39,750 nucleotides of DNA from an uncultured Bacteroidota bacterium. Lineage in GTDB: Bacteria; Bacteroidota; Bacteroidia; UKL13-3. The stretch spans positions 1-39,750 of the forward strand of contig CAIYNF010000079.1 of assembly GCA_903927505.1 (NCBI GenBank), read 5' to 3'. The notes beneath the pieces were generated by a model. The model did not search any database and was not told where the DNA came from. It was given only the letters and a program-made list of their open reading frames with translations. Both the position numbers and the translations under genes were made by a program. Shown here one piece after another: positions 1 to 7,883 of the stretch; position 1 is the first letter of the stretch; every line of letters starts with the position of its first letter.

Positions 1-539
1 TCAATAAGCATGGCACCCCAAGCTGGATTGCATTGCTTAAGCGGAATAGAAAGCAATGGATAACCAATTGCCCAGCCCAATGAACTGAGTAAGGCCCATT
101 CAATTCCTTTTTTGTTTTTTGGTAAACCGCCGTGGATGGCCAAACCAATAATGGAAATACCAAAACTTAGGAGTAATTTATTGCTGGGGTTTTCATGCAA
201 AAGGAGCGCTGCAATCAATTGTTGTAAAACTATTCCAATGATGTTGATGGACAAAATATTTGAAAAGGCCAAATGCTTGTTGGCCTCAATAAAGCCAATA
301 ATTCCAAGGGAGGTAACCAATGATGCACCAATGATTTGTATGACAATACTTGGGTTCGGCACAAATTGGTATGCACCAGAAACTATTATCCAAAGACTAC
401 TAAAAAAAAGGGTGAGTGTGGTTCTGTAAAAAACAAAATGAATGCTATTGGTATGCACACTTTTTTGGCGCACAAAAACATCTGTTATAAAAAACAAGAT
501 GTAAATAATGCTGCTGGTAAAGTATAATTGGATGGGCAT
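1..539 (-). CDS. DMT/EamA-like membrane transporter, truncated by window edge
   Basis: Reverse-strand reading frame from the ATG at 539 running off the left edge, giving 179 codons with no stop. The protein is very hydrophobic: I see about five membrane segments separated by short polar loops (for example FVRQKSVHTN, EANKHLAFSN, GGLPKNKKGIEW). The GFIEANKHLAFSNILSIN stretch and the periodic short helices look like the EamA half-domain of drug/metabolite transporters, and a second half would lie beyond the window. The substrate cannot be inferred. It is divergent from ruvX, with an 86-bp intergenic region that carries a TATATTTG -7 element on this strand. The family call is inference from hydropathy pattern and loop motifs; a different polytopic family of similar size is possible. 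Confidence 0.6.
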   Translation of the reverse strand, partial: MPIQLYFTSSIIYILFFITDVFVRQKSVHTNSIHFVFYRTTLTLFFSSLWIIVSGAYQFVPNPSIVIQIIGASLVTSLGIIGFIEANKHLAFSNILSINIIGIVLQQLIAALLLHENPSNKLLLSFGISIIGLAIHGGLPKNKKGIEWALLSSLGWAIGYPLLSIPLKQCNPAWGAMLI

Positions 540-553
540 AAAATAGGGGTATT

Positions 554-561
554 CAAATATA
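554..561 (-). promoter_or_regulatory. Bacteroidota -7 element for the DMT-like gene
   Basis: TATATTTG on the minus strand matches the phylum's TAnnTTTG -7 consensus exactly and lies 14 bp upstream of the ATG at 539. I do not see a good TTTG -33 box at the usual 19-bp spacing. Confidence 0.45.
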
Positions 562-601
562 AACTAGTTTTGGCAAGTTTTAGGCTTCGCTTAAAAAGAC
601 C

Positions 602-609
602 TACCTTTG
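602..609 (+). promoter_or_regulatory. Bacteroidota -7 element for ruvX-def
   Basis: TACCTTTG matches TAnnTTTG and lies 16 bp before the ruvX ATG. A weak -33 candidate (GTTTTA, 577-582) sits 19 bp upstream. The expected transcript would have a very short leader. Confidence 0.5.
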
Positions 610-625
610 CAGGCGTAGAAATAGT

Positions 626-1039
626 ATGGCAAGAATATTAGCAGTAGATTATGGCACCAAACGGGTGGGATTGGCAGTTACCGACCCTTTGCAAATTATT
701 GCCAATACTTTGGCTACGGTTAGGGCCCATGATATTATGGTTTACCTCAAAGAATATATTGCACGTGAACCGCTTGAATGTATTGTGGTGGGGAAGCCCC
801 TGCAAATGGATGGCAGCGATTCTGAATCGGCCAAACATGTAGAAAAATTTATATCTTTGTTGGCTAAAAATTTTCCAGATTTACCCATTAAAAGAATAGA
901 TGAACGACTCACTTCTAGAATGGCCAAAGCCAGTATGCTAGAAATGGGGCTCAAGAAAAAAGACAGGCAAAAGAAAGAAACCGTTGATCAAATTAGTGCG
1001 GTGCTTATTTTGCAAACCTACCTCGAAAATAAATTTTAA
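626..1039 (+). CDS. ruvX: RuvX/YqgF family putative pre-16S rRNA nuclease
   Basis: Protein of 137 residues, normal for the family. It has an RNase H-like fold with the diagnostic N-terminal motif DYGTKRVGLAVTD at residues 8-20 (acidic residue D8), VVGKPLQMDGS at 54-64, IDERLTS at 91-97 and the C-terminal DQISA at 121-125, whose aspartate completes the acidic site. YqgF proteins act in the cytoplasm and are linked to 5'-end maturation of 16S rRNA; the older Holliday-junction resolvase name is less well supported. The ATG lies 16 bp after a TACCTTTG promoter element. Only 31 bp separate it from def, so the two are probably co-transcribed. Confidence 0.95.
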   Translation: MARILAVDYGTKRVGLAVTDPLQIIANTLATVRAHDIMVYLKEYIAREPLECIVVGKPLQMDGSDSESAKHVEKFISLLAKNFPDLPIKRIDERLTSRMAKASMLEMGLKKKDRQKKETVDQISAVLILQTYLENKF

Positions 1040-1070
1040 GTTTAACCCAAAAGAAAGCAAATAGAGATTC

Positions 1071-1625
1071 ATGATTTTTCCCATTGTAGCATACGGAGAT
1101 CCCGTTTTAAGAAAAGTTGGTGCCAATATTGATGCCAATTACAAAGACCTCGCAAAACTCATAGAAAACATGTGGGAAACCATGTACCATGCCAATGGCG
1201 TAGGTTTGGCAGCTCCTCAAGTGGGAAAAGCCATCAATTTATTTATTGCAGATACAGGTGCCTTCAATGAGGAAGTGGAAGAAGAAATGAAAATGGTTTT
1301 TATCAATGCAGAAATTGTGGAAGAGTGGGGCGATAAATGGGAATATGAAGAAGGCTGTTTAAGCATTCCGCATATCAGAGAAAACGTAAGCCGTTATCCC
1401 AATTTGCGTTTGCGCTACATGGACGAAAACTTTGTACAACACGAAGAAGAATTTTCTGGAATGGCTGCACGCGTTATTCAACATGAGTACGACCATTGCA
1501 AAGGAAAATTGTTTGTTGATTACGTTTCTGAATTGAAGCGTCGTTTGTTAAAAAACAAATTGATCAATATCTCCAAAGGTGGTGCCCGTGTAGATTATAA
1601 AATGAGGCTCCCAACAGGTCGTTAA
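1071..1625 (+). CDS. def: peptide deformylase
   Basis: Protein of 184 residues with all three deformylase motifs in order: GVGLAAPQ at 43-50, EGCLSIP at 94-100 (metal ligand C96) and QHEYDH at 137-142 (metal ligands H138 and H142, catalytic E139). It removes the formyl group from the N-terminal methionine of nascent proteins at the ribosome. The GDPVLRK segment near the N-terminus is also typical. It follows ruvX by 31 bp with no visible promoter, so it is most likely the second gene of a two-gene transcript that ends at the hairpin at 1655-1675. Confidence 0.97.
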   Translation: MIFPIVAYGDPVLRKVGANIDANYKDLAKLIENMWETMYHANGVGLAAPQVGKAINLFIADTGAFNEEVEEEMKMVFINAEIVEEWGDKWEYEEGCLSIPHIRENVSRYPNLRLRYMDENFVQHEEEFSGMAARVIQHEYDHCKGKLFVDYVSELKRRLLKNKLINISKGGARVDYKMRLPTGR

Positions 1626-1654
1626 GGGGCCAATTTTTAGCACTTTTTTCTTGG

Positions 1655-1680
1655 GATTTGCAAAAAATGCAAATCTTTCT
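1655..1680 (+). terminator. probable terminator after def
   Basis: Perfect 8-bp inverted repeat GATTTGCA / TGCAAATC with a five-A loop (1655-1675), followed by a T-rich stretch. It lies 30 bp after the def stop. The stem is AT-rich, so efficiency is uncertain. Confidence 0.55.
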
Positions 1681-1751
1681 TTCACTTTTAGGTCTTTCCA
1701 TTTGAAGCCTATTGAATATTTGGCTTTATTCGCATAACTAATGTGTGAAAC

Positions 1752-3650
1752 ATGGAGCCAAAATTTAAACTAGATTATTCTTTTCCTTCGCTACATCCTT
1801 ATCTTAAACATGCTGCTACTCAGCTAAAATCGCCAGATAGCATTTACCTGCTTGAGAAAAAGAAGGACAGTTACCGCGGTATTACTTACCAGCAAGTATT
1901 GGATGATGCCAATGCCATATCGGCTTATTTCCACCATTTGGGTTTTGAAAAACAACAAATGGTTGCGCTTATTATTGAAAATTGTCCGGAGTATATTCAG
2001 TTCGACCAAGGTTTGATGCAATTGGGTTTGGTAAATGTTTCTATATACCCAACCTTATCAGAATCTGAAGTTGAATACATCTTAAATGATTCTGGTGCCC
2101 GCGCTATTTTGGTAGGAACGCCATTTCTTTTGCGCAAAATCAATAAAATAAAACACAATTGTCCGAAGCTAGAGAAAATAATTATTGCTTTTGATACGGA
2201 TAAAAAAGAAGAAAGCATTACTACTTATGCCGAAATGATAGCAGAAGGTAAAGCACTTTATGCCAACAGCAAAAATGAGATCGATGCCATTTGTAACAGC
2301 GTAACACGTGATGATTTATCGTGCTTGTTATATACCTCTGGAACCACAGGTAAACCAAAAGGTGCCATGCTTACGCACGACAATTTCCTTAGCGATATTG
2401 AAATGGCTGTTGAGTTGATGTATATCGTAAACAAAAATTACCGTTTCCTTTCTTTCTTGCCTTTATGCCATGTTTACGAGCGCACTGCCACGTATTACAT
2501 GAGTACTGTAATTGGTTCGGAAATAGCCTTTGCACAAAGTTTAGAAGCACTCTCCAATAATATTATTGAAATAAAACCAACAGCCATTTTAACTGTGCCG
2601 CGTTTGTTGGAACGCATTGAAGAACGTGTTAGAAAAAATATTACCTCACAAGGTGGTGCCAAACTTAAAATATTTGAGTGGGCCATTAAAGTGGGCGAAA
2701 AACGTCGTCATTTGCGTGAGAACAACCAAACACCAGGACCAATTTTACAATTGCAAATTGCCTTGGCAGAGAAATTGGTTTATTCAAAAATTAAAGAACG
2801 TTTGGGTGGTAGCATGAAATTAATGATTTCGGGTGGTGGTGCCATGCCGCAGCATGTGGGCGAGTTTTTTGGCAATATTGGTGTTACCGTTTGCGAAGGA
2901 TACGGCTTAACGGAAACTTCGCCATTGGTTACGGTAAACGAACCACACCGCCAAGTATTTGGTGCTGTAGGTAGGGTAGGTAGCTTAAATGAAGTGGCCA
3001 TACAAAATCCAGATACCAAAGAAATAATTACCATTCAAACTTTTGATTCTTTTAACCCAGCTTTTGAGTGTGCCGAAGGTGAAATTTTGGTGCGCGGTAG
3101 AAATGTAATGAAAGGTTATTGGAACTTGCCAGAGGCTACTGCAGAAGCCATAGACACTGATGGATGGTTGCATACCGGAGATGTTGGAAAATTCTATAAA
3201 GGCTATTTAAAAATTACCGATCGTATTAAAAATATTTTAGTGAATTCGTTTGGCAAAAACATTTATCCAACACCAATTGAAAGCACTTATTTGAAATCAA
3301 ATAAAATTGAGCAAATCTTTTTAATAGGCGATAAGCAAGAATATTTAACTGCTATTATTGTGCCGTCAAAAGAAGAAATGAAAGAGGTATTTGGTTACAA
3401 AGAAGAATACTTTAATGAGGCAGATGATTTTATTCGCGAGGAGGAAATTAAGAAATGGGTGGAAGTGGATTTGCATAAATATGCCACCGAATTGGGCAAG
3501 TTTGAACGCGTAAAACACTTTGTACTTAAACGCCGTCCTTTCTCTGTAGAATTAGGTGAAATGACCCCAACCTTAAAAGTAAAGAGGAAGGTAGTAGAGC
3601 ATAAATATGAAAAAGAAATTAAAGGAATGTATGTGGCAATAGTGGAGTAG
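1752..3650 (+). CDS. long-chain acyl-CoA synthetase (AMP-forming)
   Basis: Protein of 632 residues, an ANL-superfamily adenylate-forming enzyme. The P-loop-like motif YTSGTTGKPKG is at 194-204, GYGLTETSP begins at 383, and GWLHTGD is at 471-477. The hinge/C-terminal segment continues as KITDRIKNILVNSFGKNIYP with the catalytic-lysine region. The long ILVNSFGKNIYPTPIE stretch and overall length fit FadD15/FAA-type long-chain fatty-acid CoA ligases rather than acetyl-CoA synthetase. It would activate free fatty acids with ATP and CoA at the inner membrane for beta-oxidation or lipid synthesis. It has its own 126-bp upstream gap with a terminator, so it is probably transcribed independently. Its stop is 2 bp from the stop of the convergent GNAT gene. 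Confidence 0.93.
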   Translation: MEPKFKLDYSFPSLHPYLKHAATQLKSPDSIYLLEKKKDSYRGITYQQVLDDANAISAYFHHLGFEKQQMVALIIENCPEYIQFDQGLMQLGLVNVSIYPTLSESEVEYILNDSGARAILVGTPFLLRKINKIKHNCPKLEKIIIAFDTDKKEESITTYAEMIAEGKALYANSKNEIDAICNSVTRDDLSCLLYTSGTTGKPKGAMLTHDNFLSDIEMAVELMYIVNKNYRFLSFLPLCHVYERTATYYMSTVIGSEIAFAQSLEALSNNIIEIKPTAILTVPRLLERIEERVRKNITSQGGAKLKIFEWAIKVGEKRRHLRENNQTPGPILQLQIALAEKLVYSKIKERLGGSMKLMISGGGAMPQHVGEFFGNIGVTVCEGYGLTETSPLVTVNEPHRQVFGAVGRVGSLNEVAIQNPDTKEIITIQTFDSFNPAFECAEGEILVRGRNVMKGYWNLPEATAEAIDTDGWLHTGDVGKFYKGYLKITDRIKNILVNSFGKNIYPTPIESTYLKSNKIEQIFLIGDKQEYLTAIIVPSKEEMKEVFGYKEEYFNEADDFIREEEIKKWVEVDLHKYATELGKFERVKHFVLKRRPFSVELGEMTPTLKVKRKVVEHKYEKEIKGMYVAIVE

Positions 3651-3652
3651 GC

Positions 3653-4075
3653 CTAGGCCTTCACCATTTTCACATGCTCAATATCGGCTTCCCAAAAATT
3701 TTCTCCTTTTGGTTCGAACCCAAACTTGGCATACAAAGGCGCAGCAGTAAGTTGGGCATGTAGGTAAAGGGTTTGGTTCGAACCAACTAATTCTTCACCT
3801 AATAAATGCGTTAAGAGTGCGGCAGCAACTCCTTGCATGCGCGCTTCTTCTAAAACCGCAAATCTTTCTAATTTAATTCCTTTTTCTGTTTGGCGCCAAC
3901 GGGCTGTTCCAACCGGCTTTTCGTTTAAAAATGCCAAAAAATGGGTTGATTCTTCTTCGTATTCCCATTCTAGTTCGGGAGGGCAGTTTTGGCCTACTAC
4001 AAATACTTCGGTTCTAATGGCCCAAGCCTGCTCTAAATCAATTTGGTTTGAAATTTTTATTACGTCTATTTTCAT
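3653..4075 (-). CDS. GNAT family N-acetyltransferase (ElaA-like)
   Basis: Protein of 140 residues. The opening IRTEVFVVGQNCPPELEWE resembles ElaA-type GNAT proteins, the central beta strands include THFLAFLNEKPVGTARWR, and the acetyl-CoA pyrophosphate-binding loop is RMQGVAAALL. The C-terminal half LYLHAQLTAAPLYAKFGFEP is the usual GNAT strand-helix-strand ending. The substrate is unknown. The gene is unusual in DNA content: this 423-bp frame holds two exact copies of GGTTCGAACC (3711, 3775) and one TTGGCGCCAA (3890). It is convergent with the acyl-CoA synthetase and divergent from the aldolase gene. Confidence 0.88.
   Translation of the reverse strand: MKIDVIKISNQIDLEQAWAIRTEVFVVGQNCPPELEWEYEEESTHFLAFLNEKPVGTARWRQTEKGIKLERFAVLEEARMQGVAAALLTHLLGEELVGSNQTLYLHAQLTAAPLYAKFGFEPKGENFWEADIEHVKMVKA
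3711..3720. repeat. iterated palindrome GGTTCGAACC, copy 1
   Basis: Exact 10-bp palindrome inside the GNAT gene, encoding part of GFEP in the frame GG TTC GAA CC. Confidence 0.7.
3775..3784. repeat. iterated palindrome GGTTCGAACC, copy 2
   Basis: Exact copy inside the GNAT gene in the frame GGT TCG AAC C (Gly-Ser-Asn). The palindrome extends to 14 bp, TTGGTTCGAACCAA, at 3773-3786. Confidence 0.7.
3890..3899. repeat. second palindrome TTGGCGCCAA, copy 1
   Basis: Exact 10-bp palindrome in the GNAT gene, covering the Trp-Arg-Gln codons. Confidence 0.6.
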
Positions 4076-4079
4076 TTTT

Positions 4080-4110
4080 TTTGTGGTTCTTTTCTAATAA
4101 TGTATGTTTG
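4080..4110 (+). promoter_or_regulatory. promoter of the aldolase gene
   Basis: TTTG (4080-4083), a 19-bp spacer and TATGTTTG (4103-4110) give the textbook Bacteroidota -33/-7 pair with optimal spacing. The start codon is at 4134, so a short leader of roughly 15-20 bases is expected. Confidence 0.75.
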
Positions 4111-4133
4111 TTGCAGCAATTTAATCTTAAATT

Positions 4134-5186
4134 ATGACAAAAGTAGCCGAATTATTAGGCGATAGCGCAGAGTCGTTATTGAACCATGAGTGTAAAACAA
4201 TTTCTAAAAGCCAATTGCATTTACCCGGAGGCGATTTTCTAGATCGCGTTTTTGTGCAAGGCAACCGCAACCCACAAGTATTAAGAAGCTTGGGCGCCAT
4301 TTATAATTCTGGCCGATTGGCAGGTTCTGGCTATGTATCAATTCTTCCAGTAGATCAAGGTATAGAGCACAGTGCAGGTGCATCCTTTGCGCCGAACCCA
4401 GCTTTTTTTGATCCAGAAAATATTATTAAATTAGCTATTGAAGGCGGTTGTAATGCTGTAGCTTCAACATATGGTGTTTTGGCTGCTTGTTCAAGAAAGT
4501 ATGCACATAAAATACCTTTTATTGTAAAAATTAACCACAACGAATTTTTAAGCTACCCAAATAAATTCGACCAAATTATGTTTGGTTCGGTAGAAGAAGC
4601 TTGGAACTTAGGTGCTACAGCAGTAGGTGCAACCATCTATTTTGGATCAGACGAAAGTGGTCGCCAAATACAAGAAGTAGCTGCAGCTTTTGAACGTGCA
4701 CATGAATTAGGAATGGCTACTATTTTATGGTGCTATACCCGCAACAATGCCTTCAAAAAAGACGGTGTAGATTACCATACTTCTGCAGATTTAACTGGTC
4801 AAGCCAACCATTTGGGTGTAACTATCCAAGCAGATATTATCAAACAAAAATTACCTACCAACAATGGTGGTTATACTGCTTTAAATTTTGGTAAAACCCA
4901 TAACAAGGTTTATACAGAATTGTCATCAAGCCATCCAATTGATTTGGCGCGTTACCAAGTAGCCAATTGCTATATGGGACGCCAAGGTTTAATTAACTCA
5001 GGTGGAGAAAGCAAAGGTGCAACAGATTTAGCCGAAGCAGTAACAACAGCCGTAATTAACAAACGTGCAGGTGGCCAAGGATTAATTTCTGGTCGTAAAG
5101 CTTTCCAAAAACCAATGAATGAAGGTATTGCCTTATTGAATGCCATTCAGGATGTGTATTTGGATAATAGCGTAACAATCGCATAA
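4134..5186 (+). CDS. fbaB: class I fructose-bisphosphate aldolase, DhnA/FbaB type
   Basis: Protein of 350 residues, typical of the DhnA-type class I aldolases of bacteria and archaea, which are metal-independent. Recognisable segments are [11 protein letters not shown] (near residue 70), [11 protein letters not shown] (near 129), [11 protein letters not shown] (195-205) and [13 protein letters not shown] (228-240). K237 is the probable Schiff-base lysine by position in the family pattern. The phosphate-binding region is NSGGESKG followed by GLISGRKAF. It interconverts fructose-1,6-bisphosphate with glyceraldehyde-3-phosphate and DHAP in glycolysis and gluconeogenesis. The gene is a stand-alone unit, with a strong promoter upstream and a clear terminator 20 bp after the stop. 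Confidence 0.92.
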   Translation: MTKVAELLGDSAESLLNHECKTISKSQLHLPGGDFLDRVFVQGNRNPQVLRSLGAIYNSGRLAGSGYVSILPVDQGIEHSAGASFAPNPAFFDPENIIKLAIEGGCNAVASTYGVLAACSRKYAHKIPFIVKINHNEFLSYPNKFDQIMFGSVEEAWNLGATAVGATIYFGSDESGRQIQEVAAAFERAHELGMATILWCYTRNNAFKKDGVDYHTSADLTGQANHLGVTIQADIIKQKLPTNNGGYTALNFGKTHNKVYTELSSSHPIDLARYQVANCYMGRQGLINSGGESKGATDLAEAVTTAVINKRAGGQGLISGRKAFQKPMNEGIALLNAIQDVYLDNSVTIA

Positions 5187-5205
5187 TTATTTAATAAGCA
5201 CAGGT

Positions 5206-5246
5206 AAAGCCAGAACTATCTTTTAAAGGTAGTTCTGGCTTTTTTA
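5206..5246 (+). terminator. Rho-independent terminator after the aldolase gene
   Basis: AAAGCCAGAACTA and TAGTTCTGGCTTT form a long stem (with an inner T-G wobble it extends further), closely followed by six T. It is one of the two clearest terminators in the window. Confidence 0.9.
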
Positions 5247-5251
5247 TTTAA

Positions 5252-5261
5252 CTGGCGCCAA
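5252..5261. repeat. palindrome variant CTGGCGCCAA
   Basis: One mismatch from TTGGCGCCAA, located between the aldolase terminator and the secreted-protein cluster. A perfect copy lies just after the far end of the same cluster at 12370. Confidence 0.45.
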
Positions 5262-5359
5262 TTATTGCCTTATTTTTCTAATTAAAATAAATATACCCCC
5301 AGTAATCATAATTATTTTTAGCTTACATAGAATTAATTATTTTTTGGTTCTAACCTAGT

Positions 5360-5367
5360 TATATTTG
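5360..5367 (+). promoter_or_regulatory. -7 element of the secreted-protein operon
   Basis: TATATTTG matches TAnnTTTG exactly, 6 bp before the ATG at 5374. It rules against the TTG at 5365 as start codon because that codon lies inside the element. The transcript may be nearly leaderless. No convincing -33 box at 19-bp spacing. Confidence 0.55.
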
Positions 5368-5373
5368 CTTAAG

Positions 5374-7878
5374 ATGTTAAGCGATACCCCAAAGAAAAAA
5401 CCAAGCCTACTGCAGCAAATTTCTCTATTGAATAGGGAGAGAACAGCTTTAGTAGGCAATGGTAAAATCATCTCAAATTGGGCATCAACAAAGGCTAAAA
5501 GCGTTTTGCTGCTCTCGTTTTTTCTGTTACAAATTTTGGGTTTAGAACAAAATGTACTTGCTCAAACTGGCAAGGGCATAAGTATGCAAATGGTTGTAAG
5601 GGATAACAATCAGAACTTGTTAATAGAAAAAAATGTTGCTTTAAGATTGAGCATTCATAAAGATGTGGCAAATGGTCCAATTATATTTCAAGAATTACAA
5701 ACCATTAAAAGCAATTTACAAGGATTAATAAAATTAGAAATTGGCTCGGGCGTATTTGGCTTTGGTGATTTAGACAGTATAAATTGGGGCAGTGCTATTT
5801 ATTACCTGCAAACAGAAGTAGATCCACTTGGAGGAAATAAATGGAGCATCAATTCAAGCGTTCCTATACATGCTGTTCCCTATGCCATGCATGCGGCGAA
5901 CGGTGTTCCTGCAGGTGCAAAAAACGGACAAGTTTTAAGTTTGTGTGATGGTGTGGCTACTTGGGAGTCATGTAAGGCAAGGATACCCCTTGTTCAAACC
6001 AATGTAGCCTCAGAGGTAACAGATAGAAGTGCAAGTATTGGTGGCAGCATTCTTGAATCGGGAGGTTCAAAGGTTATTGCGAGGGGTATTTGTTATGCCA
6101 AAACACCAAATCCTACCTTGTGGGACAAGCGCAGTGAAATAGCGTTGGCCAATACAAACTTTACAAGTAGTTTTACGAATTTAGATACCAATACACTTTA
6201 TTATGCAAGGGCATATGCCAGTAATTCTGTTGGCACAGGCTATGGACAGCAAATTACTTTTAAAACCTTGGCACCTAAAATTGATACACTTCTAAAAATA
6301 GGAATGTATTACCAAGGTGGCATAATTGCGTATTTATTAAAGGAAGGAGATTTGGGATATAATCCAAAAATCCAACAAGGATTTATTGTAGCAGATACAG
6401 ATTTTGTAAAAGGGTCTTTCAATACTTTTGCTTGGCGCAAGGAGAAGGATACCATAACGGGTGGCAATGCAACTGAAATAGGAAGAGGTTTATTTAATAC
6501 GGGTAAAATTATTCAAGTTCAAGAAGGAGATTCTAATAGCACTTACGCAGCATTAAATTGTTATGGTTTAAATAGAAATGGTTTTGAGGATTGGTATTTA
6601 CCAAGTAGAGATGAACTTAATCAAATTTATCAAAATAAAGACCTAATAGGTCATATGAGCGCTGCCAATTATTGGTCGTCTACCGAAGTAAATGAACACA
6701 GTGCTTTTATACAAAATTTTGGAACAGGCGTGCAGGATATTTGTTTTAAAGATGCCTTGTGCAGGGTAAGACCTATAAGAGCAATTAGGGTGTATCCAGA
6801 TTTTTCTTATATAGTAAATGCACAAGGCGAAAAAATTTACAACGACAGCAATGTTCAAATGGTTTATGTAAACCTTGGCATAATGGGCGATTTAGTGGCT
6901 GAATCTCATATTAAATCGGCTTTGGAATACACCAATATTTGCCAAAATATTAATACACCTCCTCAACAGGTAGAAGAGAGTTTGGTTCTAAAAGAAATTA
7001 TAGGAATGTTTTCTACCTGTTTTGAAATTGGCGTCTTGGTTTTTGCTCCAGAAGCCAAAGCTTTGCATATGGCTGCAAGGATTATTAGTGGTGTTTCAGA
7101 AATGATTTTTAAGGAGAAAAAAGAGAACCTGCCAGAAAATATTCAAGGTGAAATAAACAATGTTTGGGATGGTTTAAATACCACTTTTGATTTGGTGAAA
7201 TTTAGGTTAGACTCCTACAGAGACAGTCTTCCTAAATATTGGTTTACCCAATTTAGGTCTGTGTATTCTGGCGAGGTGGTTTCTTTTGGCGATTTATATA
7301 AAAACGGGTATTTACCTGCAAAGAACCAAACTGATTTTGATTCTGCGAAATATTATATAGCCAAGGTAGCCAAATACGAAATGACCAAAGAATTATTGCA
7401 TTTGCGCTGGAATATTCGGTCGTATGCAATTATAGGTGACCAAAATGCCAGTTATAATAAATGGCAAACTACTGTTAGAACACGCTGGAATGAAAATTCG
7501 CTTTGGTCTGATGACTATCCCGTTGATAAATACCAAAACATTTATTATTTCCAGGATAGAACGCTGAATGGTGCATTAGACAAGGCAGCTCAACATTCCT
7601 CTGAACCAAATGGGAAAGCCCTTTATTATTGGACCGAACCGTATACCGATCCTGAAATAAAAAATTGGCTGACAAATAATATTCAATATTCTGGCTTAAA
7701 GGTTTATCTCTGGGAATTGGCGCCAAGTATTAATTACCCTTCTGCTATAGCCCCTGAGTCACTGATAAATTGGTTGTTCAAAGACGATATGAAAGGCTTT
7801 TTAGTAAGACCTTCTGCGGTTACCACGCGTAAAGATGTTTTTAAAAATTGGGGTTTAAATGTTTATATGGGTTATTAG
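5374..7878 (+). CDS. secreted multidomain protein with DUF1566-like domain and unique C-terminal extension (paralog 1)
   Basis: Protein of 834 residues from ATG 5374. About 38 polar residues precede a hydrophobic export segment (SVLLLSFFLLQILGL) ending in NVLAQ. Next is the Bacteroidota N-terminal beta domain (GISMQMVVRDN to VPYAMHAANG, about 68-175), then a NGQVLSLCDGVATWE linker. An FN3-like domain follows (about 200-297, with ARGICYAKTPNPT and YYARAYASNSVGTGYG), then a DUF1566/Lcl-type domain (about 303-475, with GFEDWYLPSRDEL and NYWSSTE). Residues 476-834 have no counterpart in the three downstream paralogs and match nothing I recognise. They are helix-rich, with a hydrophobic stretch near 540-580 (IIGMFSTCFEIGVLVF). 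No type IX sorting signal is visible at the C-terminus. First gene of a tightly spaced five-gene run. A surface-exposed or structural role is inference. Confidence 0.82.
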   Translation: MLSDTPKKKPSLLQQISLLNRERTALVGNGKIISNWASTKAKSVLLLSFFLLQILGLEQNVLAQTGKGISMQMVVRDNNQNLLIEKNVALRLSIHKDVANGPIIFQELQTIKSNLQGLIKLEIGSGVFGFGDLDSINWGSAIYYLQTEVDPLGGNKWSINSSVPIHAVPYAMHAANGVPAGAKNGQVLSLCDGVATWESCKARIPLVQTNVASEVTDRSASIGGSILESGGSKVIARGICYAKTPNPTLWDKRSEIALANTNFTSSFTNLDTNTLYYARAYASNSVGTGYGQQITFKTLAPKIDTLLKIGMYYQGGIIAYLLKEGDLGYNPKIQQGFIVADTDFVKGSFNTFAWRKEKDTITGGNATEIGRGLFNTGKIIQVQEGDSNSTYAALNCYGLNRNGFEDWYLPSRDELNQIYQNKDLIGHMSAANYWSSTEVNEHSAFIQNFGTGVQDICFKDALCRVRPIRAIRVYPDFSYIVNAQGEKIYNDSNVQMVYVNLGIMGDLVAESHIKSALEYTNICQNINTPPQQVEESLVLKEIIGMFSTCFEIGVLVFAPEAKALHMAARIISGVSEMIFKEKKENLPENIQGEINNVWDGLNTTFDLVKFRLDSYRDSLPKYWFTQFRSVYSGEVVSFGDLYKNGYLPAKNQTDFDSAKYYIAKVAKYEMTKELLHLRWNIRSYAIIGDQNASYNKWQTTVRTRWNENSLWSDDYPVDKYQNIYYFQDRTLNGALDKAAQHSSEPNGKALYYWTEPYTDPEIKNWLTNNIQYSGLKVYLWELAPSINYPSAIAPESLINWLFKDDMKGFLVRPSAVTTRKDVFKNWGLNVYMGY
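7717..7726. repeat. second palindrome TTGGCGCCAA, copy 2
   Basis: Exact copy near the end of paralog 1, in the frame TTG GCG CCA (Leu-Ala-Pro), a different frame from the copy in the GNAT gene. Confidence 0.55.
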
Positions 7879-7883
7879 AAATA

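Noticed and set aside
112-527. Two short forward open frames (105 and 63 codons)
   Set aside because: They lie opposite the continuous reverse-strand membrane transporter frame (1-539), which has clear membrane-protein character and runs off the edge.
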